Shown here piece by piece: positions 42,921-50,935 of a stretch of 58,487 bases of DNA. The stretch's first letter is position 1. The number at the start of each line of letters is the position of its first letter. A program made the position numbers and the translations under genes. The notes below the pieces were generated by a model. It did not search any database. It saw only the letters and a program-made list of their open reading frames with translations, and was not told the DNA's origin. This DNA comes from Terriglobales bacterium (lineage in GTDB: Bacteria; Acidobacteriota; Terriglobia; Terriglobales; Acidobacteriaceae): contig JAATEV010000048.1 of the NCBI GenBank assembly GCA_015655585.1, positions 1 to 58,487 of the forward strand, given 5' to 3'.

Positions 42921-43970
42921 CTATTTCAAGCGCGCTAGATGTTTATCCTTTACCTCGAATTCCTTTTTTGTATTTCCGCCAATTACAACTATCGAGAACG
43001 GCTTCTTTATATCTGGCTGCGGGAATGTGGCCATAACTCCCTGATAATTGGCTGATCTCAATGCACTATCCACGCTGTAATTCACTGGCGCTAGCAATAA
43101 CGGCTGAAGAACAGTCTTTGACGGCCCGAGTTCTAGGACGATTCTATTTGCATTGTCCGCCGCCGCCATATTGGCTCCCGTCAGCCGATCTGGAGTAGAT
43201 GGGATAGCGGAGACGTGCAGCAGTTGCTGCTTCATCTCAGGCGTTACATCTGCCTCGGTGAATGGCCTCATATCGCGCTGGGCAAGCGCCGCTTGCAATT
43301 CTACCCACTGCTTGGCCGTATAGACCCAAATCGTAAATCCGCTGACCCCCTGATTTGTACCCACTCCGGAGAGATATTGTGTTTGCAGGTCCTCCATCAT
43401 TAGTCCGATCGTCATCGGCGATGGAATATGTCTACCCTGCACTATAGCTTCAGCGATATCCGCATCTGAAAGCGGCACGATCTCCGCTTCGGCAGAGGCT
43501 GGAGCTTCTTCATGAAATGGCGGCAATGCTGATAGCCCTACAACTTCCTCTGTCTTTAGTTCATGCAGTTTGAAATTACCGTCCGGGGGAGCATTCGTAT
43601 GCTCTAGCGTCAAATTCATAGTTAGTCGCGGATCTTTCATCGCATAAAGGGAAGCAATGGACGGCCTCTTATAGTCAAGAATCACATATTCAGTTTCGCC
43701 AGGCTTTACAAAGACAATCGCTACAGCATTGAGCGATGATCCGAGTCTGCCCTCAATCTGATGCTCGCCAGCACGCAGCTTGAGGACAACATGCTCAGAA
43801 TCTTTCACCTTAAAACTTATCTGATTGTCTATCTTCATGGTGATGCCGCCGCCAATTGGCCCGCTGGCTCGACTTCCCATCTTATATAGATCAACCATGC
43901 CGAAATCATCATTGGACTGAGCCAAAGCAGAGGCAGCAAAGAATAAAAGCAGGACGAGCAGTTTGCGCAT
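42921..43970 (-). CDS. exported protein carried by the prophage
   Basis: A 349-residue protein with a signal peptide (about residues 1-17, cleaved after ASALA). A beta-rich first half contains DSEHVVLKLRAGEHQIEGRL and YVILDYKRPS, resembling periplasmic proteins common in Acidobacteria. The second half has an Ala/Glu-rich stretch and TIWVYTAKQWVELQAALAQR. It lies alone between the regulators and higBA, a typical place for a lysogenic-conversion gene. No enzyme motif is visible. Confidence 0.65.
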   Translation of the reverse strand: MRKLLVLLLFFAASALAQSNDDFGMVDLYKMGSRASGPIGGGITMKIDNQISFKVKDSEHVVLKLRAGEHQIEGRLGSSLNAVAIVFVKPGETEYVILDYKRPSIASLYAMKDPRLTMNLTLEHTNAPPDGNFKLHELKTEEVVGLSALPPFHEEAPASAEAEIVPLSDADIAEAIVQGRHIPSPMTIGLMMEDLQTQYLSGVGTNQGVSGFTIWVYTAKQWVELQAALAQRDMRPFTEADVTPEMKQQLLHVSAIPSTPDRLTGANMAAADNANRIVLELGPSKTVLQPLLLAPVNYSVDSALRSANYQGVMATFPQPDIKKPFSIVVIGGNTKKEFEVKDKHLARLK

Positions 43971-44012
43971 AGAAATATATTGTAGCGATGCCGCTGTTTT
44001 TCATGATTTATA

Positions 44013-44047
44013 TTGACAAGTGAAACGTTACACATTACAGTAAATAC
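44013..44047 (+). promoter_or_regulatory. higBA promoter, leaderless arrangement
   Basis: TTGACA (44013-44018), a 17-base spacer, TACAGT (44036-44041) and then exactly 6 bases to the ATG at 44048. The spacer holds TTACAC/TTACAG repeats that could bind HigA. Confidence 0.75.
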
Positions 44048-44326
44048 ATGATCCGGTCATTCAAACATGCGGGCCTTGAAAAGTTCTTCCGGAGTGGCTC
44101 CAAGGCTGGAATCCAACCCGCCCAAGCCAAGAAGCTGAATATCCTGCTCACCACTCTTGACGTCTCAGAGAAGCCGCAGGATATGGGATTTCCCGGCTGG
44201 GACCTGCATGAACTGAAGGGCAATCTGGCCGGACACTGGTCCGTAAAAGTGAACGGCAACTGGAGAATCACCTTCTGCTTTGAAGAGCAGGATGCAATTT
44301 TAGTCGATTATCAGGACTACCATTAG
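44048..44326 (+). CDS. higB: HigB-type toxin (RelE superfamily)
   Basis: A 92-residue protein. IRSFKHAGLEKFFRSG opens it, followed by KLNILLTTLDVSEKPQDM, WDLHELKGNLAGHWSVKVNG and NWRITFCFEEQDAILVDYQD. This is the HigB/RelE fold with the conserved W.I.F element. It should cleave mRNA at the ribosome. Antitoxin follows after 13 bases. There is no leader on the mRNA by the promoter position. It may stabilise the defective prophage. Confidence 0.93.
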   Translation: MIRSFKHAGLEKFFRSGSKAGIQPAQAKKLNILLTTLDVSEKPQDMGFPGWDLHELKGNLAGHWSVKVNGNWRITFCFEEQDAILVDYQDYH

Positions 44327-44339
44327 TCAGGAGACAGGC

Positions 44340-44642
44340 ATGGAGACGATGGAACAGTACAGCCCCGCCCATCCCGGCGCGGTCCTCAAGGACGCACTGG
44401 ACGGAATCCCTATGACCGTTGGCGAGTTCGCCGCTCACGTCGGAGTCTCTCGCAACACGATATCGCGAATCATCAACGAGCGTGCCGCCATTACGCCTGA
44501 GATGTCGATCCGGCTGGCCGAAGCTTTCTCGCAGCCCACGCTCGATATCTGGTTCCGGATGCAGAACAAGTATGACTTCTGGCACGCGAAGCACACCAGG
44601 CGCGCTAAAGTTCGCCCAATCAAGGTTCGAGCCGCAGCATAA
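44340..44642 (+). CDS. higA: HigA-type antitoxin
   Basis: A 100-residue protein. HPGAVLKDALDGIPMTVGEF, then AAHVGVSRNTISRIINERAA and ITPEMSIRLAEAFSQPTLDI, matches HigA, with the FWHAKH-like ending typical after W..MQ..YD. It binds and blocks HigB and represses the operon. Its stop is 2 bases from the convergent integrase end. Confidence 0.94.
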   Translation: METMEQYSPAHPGAVLKDALDGIPMTVGEFAAHVGVSRNTISRIINERAAITPEMSIRLAEAFSQPTLDIWFRMQNKYDFWHAKHTRRAKVRPIKVRAAA

Positions 44643-44643
44643 T

Positions 44644-45858
44644 CTACCTCCACTTGATCTCCGCGATCTTCGCACGGATCTCATGGTCTTCGGCTGGTCG
44701 AATGTACCGCAGCACCGACTCCAGATCAGAATGGCCGGAGAGCTTCATCACCGTCCGCACGTCCATCCCATTGCGGAGCAGGGTCGTAATGTAGGTGGCC
44801 CGGAACTTGTGCAGATACCAATGCTCACACTCTTTCCGCTCTGCACAACACCCGGCGCAAACCCCACAGTTCAGCCCTGCATATTTAGCCTTGATCTTCA
44901 AACGCCGCAGGAGATGCCCCTCCGGTTCATCTACCTCGCCGCCGCGCTTCCCAAAGACCAGCTTCGCTTTTGGATGCCTCTCCTTGTAGGCCATCAGCCT
45001 ATCCATCAGGCCCCGCGTAACTGGCACCTCCCGCTGCTCAGAATCCTTGGGCTTGAACTTCCAGATCGTATTCGACCGGACCATCAAGGTAAGATTTTTC
45101 TCCGAGACTCGCGGCCACATCAGATGCGTAAGCTCGCGCTCTCGAAATCCGGTCTGAAGAAATACATCAAAGACAAGCTGGTCGTACTCCTCTTCGAGAG
45201 ACTGGAAGAACATATCTAACTCTTCTTGCGAGTAAACCTCGGGCAGAGCCTTTTCATAGCGAGGCGTAGGCCCAGCAATGGCCTTCAGCTTGTCGCGATC
45301 AAGGCCAGCAAACACGAGGAACGAACGCAGGTGAGAATGGCGATTCGAGATCGTTCTGTCCGAACGGCCAGCCTTGCGCATGGCCCCATGAAATCGAGCA
45401 ACATCCGCGTGCTCCAACTCCTCCAGGTATGTTTTCGTACAACCCATAAGAAATTCATCAGCGGTGTACCGATAAAGCTCCGCGGCTTCATCCGATCCTC
45501 GATCCTCCGCCGCCTGAACAAAGACATCGAAAAGCTGCCGCAGCGTCTTGCGGCTGAAGTCCTCAACCACCTGCACGCCCACCGTTTTAGCCTGCGCAAT
45601 CGCCTGCTGCTTCTTCTGTGCAGCGCGAAGCTCGGCCATAGCAACGTTCGAGCCGCCTTCAATCGTTACCCAGACTGTCTTGCTGCCCTCATAACGCCGC
45701 AGGACATAATGGCCCACCGGATAAGCGACCTCAACTCCGTCCTCAAGCACTACATCTGCCTTGAGCCGTCCATTCGCCGACATCACCACCGGAAGCCGCT
45801 TCCAAGCCCCAGACTTCGTTTTCACATATCGATAGAGCGCCACCGATCTATTAGCCAT
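44644..45858 (-). CDS. tyrosine integrase
   Basis: A 404-residue tyrosine recombinase. It has an N-terminal arm-binding part and a SAM-like core-binding domain (about residues 105-190). The catalytic residues are Arg239 (TGFRERE), His350 and Arg353 (HKFRATYI), His376 (GHSD) and Tyr385 (VLRYI). An unusual Cys-rich insertion (Cys331, 334, 337, 338 and 344, plus His346) precedes the His-Arg box and may bind zinc. It is beside attR and should catalyse insertion into tRNA-Ser. Confidence 0.95.
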   Translation of the reverse strand: MANRSVALYRYVKTKSGAWKRLPVVMSANGRLKADVVLEDGVEVAYPVGHYVLRRYEGSKTVWVTIEGGSNVAMAELRAAQKKQQAIAQAKTVGVQVVEDFSRKTLRQLFDVFVQAAEDRGSDEAAELYRYTADEFLMGCTKTYLEELEHADVARFHGAMRKAGRSDRTISNRHSHLRSFLVFAGLDRDKLKAIAGPTPRYEKALPEVYSQEELDMFFQSLEEEYDQLVFDVFLQTGFRERELTHLMWPRVSEKNLTLMVRSNTIWKFKPKDSEQREVPVTRGLMDRLMAYKERHPKAKLVFGKRGGEVDEPEGHLLRRLKIKAKYAGLNCGVCAGCCAERKECEHWYLHKFRATYITTLLRNGMDVRTVMKLSGHSDLESVLRYIRPAEDHEIRAKIAEIKWR

Positions 45859-45941
45859 AGCGAAACGATAGCAAAAACGTACTACCTCCGTACTAAGCCC
45901 AAGAAACCATCAATTTTCCCAATAAAAACAAGGCATAGCTG

Positions 45942-45963
45942 CGAATCCCTCCCTCTCCGCCAT
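45942..45963 (+). repeat. attR core
   Basis: The same 22 bases as at 18871-18892. It is preceded by g where attL has t, and followed by ata where attL has cgc, so the direct repeat is exact only within these bounds. Confidence 0.92.
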
Positions 45964-46307
45964 ATATATCATTCAAAACAAGATAGCGGAATCACACCAA
46001 GCAACCTCTGCATGAGGCTGTCTTCTTGTCTGTTCAATAATTCTCCATCCCCTTCAATACTCTCGGCACACTTTTGGCACAATTCAAGGAGCGAGAAACA
46101 CTTCTCTCTGCTTCCTTCCGCCGCTGAGTCCTGCCAACCCTGTGACACAGACTTCTCCCTGTGCCAGACGCGCCACCAAGCGTTTCAACCCGTCCTTTGA
46201 TACGGCGATCTGGCCAACTGTTTCTTCAAGTCATTGGTTGACTGGCGATTTCATTACCCATAGCAGATTGCGTCGGAAGGTCGAATCAGTGACAATCCGA
46301 AATTTAG
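45964..46307. other. gene-free stretch right of attR
   Basis: 344 bases with no convincing gene. A short open frame (46142-46393) runs into the tRNA-like gene and is an artefact. This should be the original host sequence downstream of tRNA-Ser(CGA). Confidence 0.6.
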
Positions 46308-46379
46308 TGGCGCGGGCCGGACTCGAACCGGCGCATAAAAGCTTTGGCGGCTCTTCCCTTACCTCTTGGGTACCGCGCC
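46308..46379 (-). tRNA. tRNA-Trp-like gene with atypical anticodon loop
   Basis: The minus strand folds as a 72-nt tRNA: acceptor GGCGCGG/CCGCGCC (7 perfect pairs), a 3-bp D-stem, anticodon stem AGAGC/GCTTT, and T-stem GCCGG/CCGGC with loop TTCGAGT. The anticodon loop CGCCAAA places CCA (Trp) at the anticodon, but position 33, nearly always U, is G, and the discriminator is A. CCA is not encoded. It may be degenerate or an unusual tRNA. Confidence 0.5.
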
Positions 46380-46427
46380 CCATTGTCATTTAGTTAGTCG
46401 TCTGCAAAAGCCGCACAACGCAGAGGG

Positions 46428-47144
46428 TCAGATTCGACGTCCTTCTATCCCCTCGGGGACAGCGAGATGATCGACACTCCGCGCCTTTCCACTCCACAGG
46501 CGGAGACCAACGACCACTGCGAAGAGCACCAGCCCCATCGGAAGTGCAAAGCGGTTGAGATCGACCCCGGCGAACTCCCCGCCCGCAAGTCCAAACGAAA
46601 CGACAACCACCAGTACGCCAAGCGCACGTGAAGACTGCACCGATCGCGTATTGCCAGTGAGTGCAAGCTGCTGCGTTCTCGCTGCAAGCAGGCCGTCCAT
46701 TCCATCGACCAGCATCATGCCGATGGAAAATACCAACCCTAATATCCACGGGTTAAGCTGAACCGCCAATAGAATGGCGGACAATTGACTTGCAGTCTCG
46801 AACCCCATGCCAAAGAGAACTCCGAGAAGAATAGGGCTGGCCTGAAAGATGCGCGGAGGTTTGGGATGCTGATGCTGCCTCGGACGCCACAGCCTCCAGA
46901 GGTTCGCCACGCCAAGCAAGAAGAGTATCCAGGCCGTGTACGGCGCGACATATCCAGCCAGTAACTTACCAAATCCAACGGCAAGGATAGTCACGATGAT
47001 TCCATGTCCGATCGCGAAGAAGACCCCATTCCAACGCGATGGATGAAACCGCGCAAGGCCATCGATGATCGAAAGATGGTCCGGATCGACACCATGCCTC
47101 ATGCCGAGCGCGGCCACAACACTGATGAGAGCTGCGCCTTTCAT
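46428..47144 (-). CDS. nickel/cobalt transporter (HoxN/NixA-like)
   Basis: A 238-residue membrane protein with about six or seven transmembrane segments. The signature RHGVDPDHLSIIDGL stands for HAxDADH of the family, and GMGFETASQLSA for GFDTATE. A His-rich cytoplasmic loop (RPRQHQHPKPPR) may hold metal. The family imports or exports divalent metals. Its start overlaps the ferredoxin-like gene by 4 bases, so both are probably in one operon facing the CobW operon. Confidence 0.82.
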   Translation of the reverse strand: MKGAALISVVAALGMRHGVDPDHLSIIDGLARFHPSRWNGVFFAIGHGIIVTILAVGFGKLLAGYVAPYTAWILFLLGVANLWRLWRPRQHQHPKPPRIFQASPILLGVLFGMGFETASQLSAILLAVQLNPWILGLVFSIGMMLVDGMDGLLAARTQQLALTGNTRSVQSSRALGVLVVVVSFGLAGGEFAGVDLNRFALPMGLVLFAVVVGLRLWSGKARSVDHLAVPEGIEGRRI

Positions 47145-47542
47145 CTATGTCCCTCAAACGCAAGCTGTGGCTGTGAGCGATAGGGCATCAATGCCAGCTC
47201 GCGCAGTTCCTTTGGGAGCGGAAGAAGCTTATCGGCGTCTTTGGACTGCTCCGCCCAATCGGCGAGCATGGCGTAATGACGCTGCGTATTGAGAAGCGCC
47301 AGCCATTGCGTTCCCTCTGAGCTTGTGATCATCACGACATTCGGCACATCGCAGGGACCGAGGCAACCGCTGATCGAAAGATGTACACGTTTGAGCAGTC
47401 CTCGGATCTTCCACTCCTGCTTGAGCCACTGCACCGGCACTGCGGGGTGCCCCTTTTCTGTCTTCCCGCAACAGCAGCCATCGCAAATACTGATCTGGCC
47501 GAGCATAAGGCGCTTGGGGGTGATGGTTCCATCTTGTGGCAT
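47141..47542 (-). CDS. 2Fe-2S thioredoxin-like ferredoxin
   Basis: The start at 47542 with AGGGAA upstream gives 133 residues; longer frames reach 47590 or 47620. ICDGCCCGKTEKGHPAVPVQ supplies the first cysteines and ISGCLGPCDVPNVVMI the second pair, the pattern of thioredoxin-like 2Fe-2S ferredoxins associated with cobalamin or metal genes. Its role here may be metal-linked electron transfer. It overlaps the transporter downstream by 4 bases. Confidence 0.8.
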   Translation of the reverse strand: MPQDGTITPKRLMLGQISICDGCCCGKTEKGHPAVPVQWLKQEWKIRGLLKRVHLSISGCLGPCDVPNVVMITSSEGTQWLALLNTQRHYAMLADWAEQSKDADKLLPLPKELRELALMPYRSQPQLAFEGHR

Positions 47543-47563
47543 ATATTTCCCTATACTTTCCGC

Positions 47564-47585
47564 TAACGATATCGTGTTATCGTTA
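47564..47585. promoter_or_regulatory. inverted-repeat operator in the metal-cluster divergent promoter
   Basis: TAACGAT (47564-47570) and ATCGTTA (47579-47585), 7-base arms with an 8-base AT-rich spacer, lie between the ferredoxin/transporter operon and the small protein/CobW operon. The position fits a Zur-, Fur- or NikR-like metal regulator that controls both sides; which one cannot be told from sequence. Confidence 0.5.
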
Positions 47586-47604
47586 TACATTATGAGGTGG
47601 CGAG

Positions 47605-47928
47605 ATGGACCTGTTCGCAAAAAGAAATCCGGGTAAGAGTCAACGCACGCAGGAGATCAAGGCTCAAGTCGCAAGCCTCCTCCATCTCAACGGGGAGGCA
47701 ACCGTGATGGTAACGGAGCTGAACTGCCAGGACGAAGACTGTCCGGAGGTCGAGACCATCATTGCAGTCTTTGAGCCGGGGCAGCCAAAGATACAGGTCA
47801 CTCTTCATTCGCCAATCGACGAGATCACTAAAGACGAGATCGAACACTTCTGTAAGAACGCGCAGAGCAAACCGCAAATGGATGAAGTAGTCGCAGGCGC
47901 TTCAGTAGAAAGCAATCCAACCAGCTAA
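47605..47928 (+). CDS. small protein preceding CobW
   Basis: A 107-residue protein. [20 protein letters not shown] contains a CxxxxC pair, and [20 protein letters not shown] follows. No signal peptide. It is likely co-transcribed with the CobW gene 14 bases downstream. GAGGTGGCGAG precedes the ATG. It may bind metal; the family is not recognised with certainty. Confidence 0.7.
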   Translation: MDLFAKRNPGKSQRTQEIKAQVASLLHLNGEATVMVTELNCQDEDCPEVETIIAVFEPGQPKIQVTLHSPIDEITKDEIEHFCKNAQSKPQMDEVVAGASVESNPTS

Positions 47929-47942
47929 GGAGAACTGCATAT

Positions 47943-49301
47943 ATGGCGACAGCAGGATTAAGTGAAGACAATCGTGTTCCAGTCACAGTCCTGACCGGAT
48001 TTCTCGGATCAGGCAAAACCACACTGCTCAATCGCATCCTGACGGAAGAACATGGCAAGCGTATCGCCGTGATCGAAAACGAGTTCGGCGAGGTCGGTGT
48101 AGATCAAGAACTTGTGATCGGCGCCGAAGAAGAGATCTTCGAGATGAATAACGGCTGCATCTGCTGCACCGTTCGCGGCGATTTGATTCGCATCCTTGGC
48201 AACCTGATGAAGCGGCGTGAGAAGTTCGACTACATTCTGGTCGAGACGACGGGCATGGCCGACCCAGGGCCGGTCGCTCAAACCTTCTTTGTTGACGATG
48301 AAATGCAGGCTCGTCTCAAGCTCGATGGAATCGTCACCCTTGTCGATGCCAAGCACGTCTGGCAGCACATCGATGACTCCGATGAGGTCAAAGAACAGAT
48401 CGCGTTCGCCGATGTCATCCTCCTGAATAAGACCGACCTTGTCTCTTCGGAAGAGCTCAATAAGCTCGAACGCCGCATCCATTCAATGAATGCCGCGGCG
48501 AAGATCTACCGCACGAAGGACGCCGCGATCGACATGGACAGTGTCCTCAACGTAGGTGGTTTCAATCTCGATCGTGCAATGGAAGTCGATCCGCTTTTTA
48601 TGGAGCCAGAATATCCGTTCGAGTGGGGCGGTGTGTATTCCTTGAAGGCTGGAATACACTCTCTCCAGCTTCAACTAGGGCCTGATCCTGCAATGACGAT
48701 GGTGTTGCTCCCTGCTCCGGAGGGCAAGCCTCTTGAGAGTCTTGAACCAGTTCTCATGGAGGCGGTCCTCGGGTTTTCCGCTCCTGCTGCGTCAAAGAAG
48801 CCGGGAGATTCCATCGTGATCGGTCAACCCACAGAGCTGTCTCTTGAAGGGAGCGACCTGACTTACAGGATCGAGATTAAGACAGATGGCGATTATGCTC
48901 TCTTCACGGAACACCATCCCGAAGAGTTTCAGGCGAAGCTCTTGAATGCTGATGGAGCAGCGACTCCGCGTATCGAAAAAGTCTTCAAGCCCGATCACGA
49001 ACATGATGAAGAAGTCTCCTCTGTTGGGATCGACGTTGTAGGCGATCTCGACAAACGGAAGTTCAATCAGTGGTTAGGCTTCCTCCTTCAGACTCAAGGC
49101 ACGGACATCTTTCGGATGAAGGGAGTCATCAGCCTGGCGGGGGAAAAGGAGCGTTTTGTTTTCCAGGGTGTGCATATGCTCTTCGACGGAAAACCGGATC
49201 GACCCTGGGGAAACAATCCACGTCGCAATCAGCTCATCTTCATTGGGCGAAACCTTGATAGAGCTTTACTGAACGAGGGGTTCACGCAATGCCTGGTATA
49301 G
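47943..49301 (+). CDS. CobW-family metal-chaperone GTPase
   Basis: A 452-residue G3E-type GTPase. Walker A is [12 protein letters not shown] (residues about 19-30). Switch residues [14 protein letters not shown] follow, then the metal-binding CICC ([13 protein letters not shown], about 71-83), the NKTD guanine-binding motif and the C-terminal CobW domain. COG0523 proteins deliver zinc, cobalt or iron to client enzymes. Neighbours on the same strand are a small protein and a WD40 protein, a pairing often found under zinc-starvation control. Confidence 0.95.
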   Translation: MATAGLSEDNRVPVTVLTGFLGSGKTTLLNRILTEEHGKRIAVIENEFGEVGVDQELVIGAEEEIFEMNNGCICCTVRGDLIRILGNLMKRREKFDYILVETTGMADPGPVAQTFFVDDEMQARLKLDGIVTLVDAKHVWQHIDDSDEVKEQIAFADVILLNKTDLVSSEELNKLERRIHSMNAAAKIYRTKDAAIDMDSVLNVGGFNLDRAMEVDPLFMEPEYPFEWGGVYSLKAGIHSLQLQLGPDPAMTMVLLPAPEGKPLESLEPVLMEAVLGFSAPAASKKPGDSIVIGQPTELSLEGSDLTYRIEIKTDGDYALFTEHHPEEFQAKLLNADGAATPRIEKVFKPDHEHDEEVSSVGIDVVGDLDKRKFNQWLGFLLQTQGTDIFRMKGVISLAGEKERFVFQGVHMLFDGKPDRPWGNNPRRNQLIFIGRNLDRALLNEGFTQCLV

Positions 49302-50332
49302 CGGAGAAGATAGAAGAAGGTACCCTTCCAAAGATGTGGGAGGCGGAGTTGGATGAAGCTGCGGTCTCTGCTTCATGGGCAGCCAGCGGAGAATGGCTGG
49401 CTGCGGCCTCCGCCAGCGGCGCGATCTATCTCTTTGCATCAGGCACTGGTGAAGAAGTAAAGAGATGGAGCGGCCATCGCTTCGGGGCAATCGCAGTAGC
49501 ATGGCACCCCAAACAGAATCTTCTAGCCAGTGCTGGACAGGACGGCAAGGTCAACCTGTTTACTCCCGAGAGCGATACTCCCTTTGCTGTGCTCGATTGT
49601 GGAACCGCATGGGTGGAGCACATCGCATGGTCTCCCTCGGGAAAGTATCTGGCGACGGCCTGCGGACGCACTCTGCGGATCTGGTCAGATAAAGGAGAGT
49701 TGCTTCAGAGCTTTGACGAACAGCCAAATACAATTGCCGGGATTGACTGGCGTTACGATTCGGAAGAGTTGGTATCGGCCTGTTACGGACAGATCGTCTT
49801 TTGGAAACCATCGAACAGCTCACCGGCACGGAGCTTCCAGTGGAAAGGCTCCATGCTCTGCATCGCGTGGAGCCCGGATGCTCGTTATCTCTGCCATGGG
49901 AACCAGGACTCGACGGTCCACTTCTGGATCGTAGCCACAGGTAAAGAGTTGCAGATGTCAGGTTATCCGCTAAAGGTGGCACATATCTGCTGGGAGAGAA
50001 GATCGAAGTATCTCGCAACAGCAGGCAGCCCGCAGATTACGGTTTGGGATTGCTCGGGGAAAGGCCCTGCGGGACGGAGACCTGAGACTCTCAAGTATCA
50101 TCGTCTTCCAATTACGGCGATGCGTTATCAAACAGATGGACCATTACTCGCATCAGGATGCGCGGAAGGGCGAGTGGCGATATGGAGACCGAGCAAACGG
50201 GACAAACCGGACCTGATAGCCCATCTACCATCGCCAATCACTGATGTCGCCTGGTCCCCCGGAACGGCGCGGCTTGCGGTAACAGCGGAAGATGGCAGGC
50301 TGATAACCTTTGAGGTTAGAGAATCCACCTAA
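49289..50332 (+). CDS. WD40-repeat protein
   Basis: A 347-residue beta-propeller. About seven blades are visible with endings such as [60 protein letters not shown] and [20 protein letters not shown]. Its start overlaps the CobW gene by 13 bases, so the two are translated together. It probably acts as a protein-binding scaffold for the metal-transfer system. Confidence 0.9.
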   Translation: MPGIAEKIEEGTLPKMWEAELDEAAVSASWAASGEWLAAASASGAIYLFASGTGEEVKRWSGHRFGAIAVAWHPKQNLLASAGQDGKVNLFTPESDTPFAVLDCGTAWVEHIAWSPSGKYLATACGRTLRIWSDKGELLQSFDEQPNTIAGIDWRYDSEELVSACYGQIVFWKPSNSSPARSFQWKGSMLCIAWSPDARYLCHGNQDSTVHFWIVATGKELQMSGYPLKVAHICWERRSKYLATAGSPQITVWDCSGKGPAGRRPETLKYHRLPITAMRYQTDGPLLASGCAEGRVAIWRPSKRDKPDLIAHLPSPITDVAWSPGTARLAVTAEDGRLITFEVREST

Positions 50333-50404
50333 GAGGTTTCGGACGTTTGGCTAGAGAAGAATCTTGATCTTCCTTATCTCTGCCATTAAATTCTGAGGCT
50401 TCAG

Positions 50405-50935
50405 CTACGGCATGACGGCGGCGCGCTGGTTTACCAGATACGCGCTCCTGCCATCTGGAGCCGTGCTCTCCTGCGATGAGGTCTTCTTCAGTGGAGAGCC
50501 TTCGAACTCCTGATACACGTAGGTCGGCTTCTTGTCGGGGCCTAGCGCGACCGCTACAAACTCCACCGATTTTGGGGCCGACGGGATATTTCCGCCGAAC
50601 CAGCGCGGGTCTTCCTGTTGGCTCCAGGTCACCAGCGAGAGCGTTGAGCCTGCCGGGTAGTCGTGCTGCGCGTGTGTCCTTGCGTACTGCACCGCGACAT
50701 CATTGCCGAAGAGCGTATACATCGTCGAATTCTGCTTGTCGATCGCCGAGGTGATGACCTTCCATTGCAGCGGGTTGACGGGCAGATCTCCCGTCAGCGC
50801 CGCATCGTTATTGGGCCGCGTTGCCACTCGCGGATTCACATCCGACGCGCAGCCAGCGAGGAGCAAAGTAAACACCGCGCTTAGAAGAGCGGCTCTGTTC
50901 GTTCTGCTTCTCTTCGACTTATTCATCAAGCTCAT
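50405..50935 (-). CDS. cytochrome P460-like lipoprotein
   Basis: The start at 50935 gives 176 residues. The lipobox LLLAGC lies near residue 34. The domain LPVNPLQWKVITSAIDKQNS then MYTLFGNDVAVQYARTH and LSLVTWSQQEDPRWFGGNIP resembles cytochrome P460, but no CxxCH is present, so no covalent c-type heme of the usual sort is expected. It overlaps the upstream paralogue by 4 bases. Confidence 0.75.
   Translation of the reverse strand: MSLMNKSKRSRTNRAALLSAVFTLLLAGCASDVNPRVATRPNNDAALTGDLPVNPLQWKVITSAIDKQNSTMYTLFGNDVAVQYARTHAQHDYPAGSTLSLVTWSQQEDPRWFGGNIPSAPKSVEFVAVALGPDKKPTYVYQEFEGSPLKKTSSQESTAPDGRSAYLVNQRAAVMP

Larger units (their letters stand above)
18871..45963. mobile_element. defective prophage integrated in tRNA-Ser
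   Basis: The element is bounded by a 22-bp direct repeat (18871-18892 and 45942-45963) that matches the tRNA 3' end, with a tyrosine integrase beside the right end. Inside are CI/Cro-type regulators, replication genes, DNA-modification genes, lysozyme, HNH endonuclease, terminase and portal remnants, a tape-measure remnant, tail-tip and fibre genes, and higBA. Capsid, protease, head-tail connector and tail-tube genes are absent, and two deletion junctions (near 27,145 and near 27,710) explain their loss. About 27 kb remain, short for a siphophage-type genome. Confidence 0.93.

Noticed and set aside
46142..46393. Small plus-strand frame containing ARAGLEPA
   Set aside because: It reads through the tRNA-like gene on the other strand; this peptide is a hallmark of tRNA artefacts.
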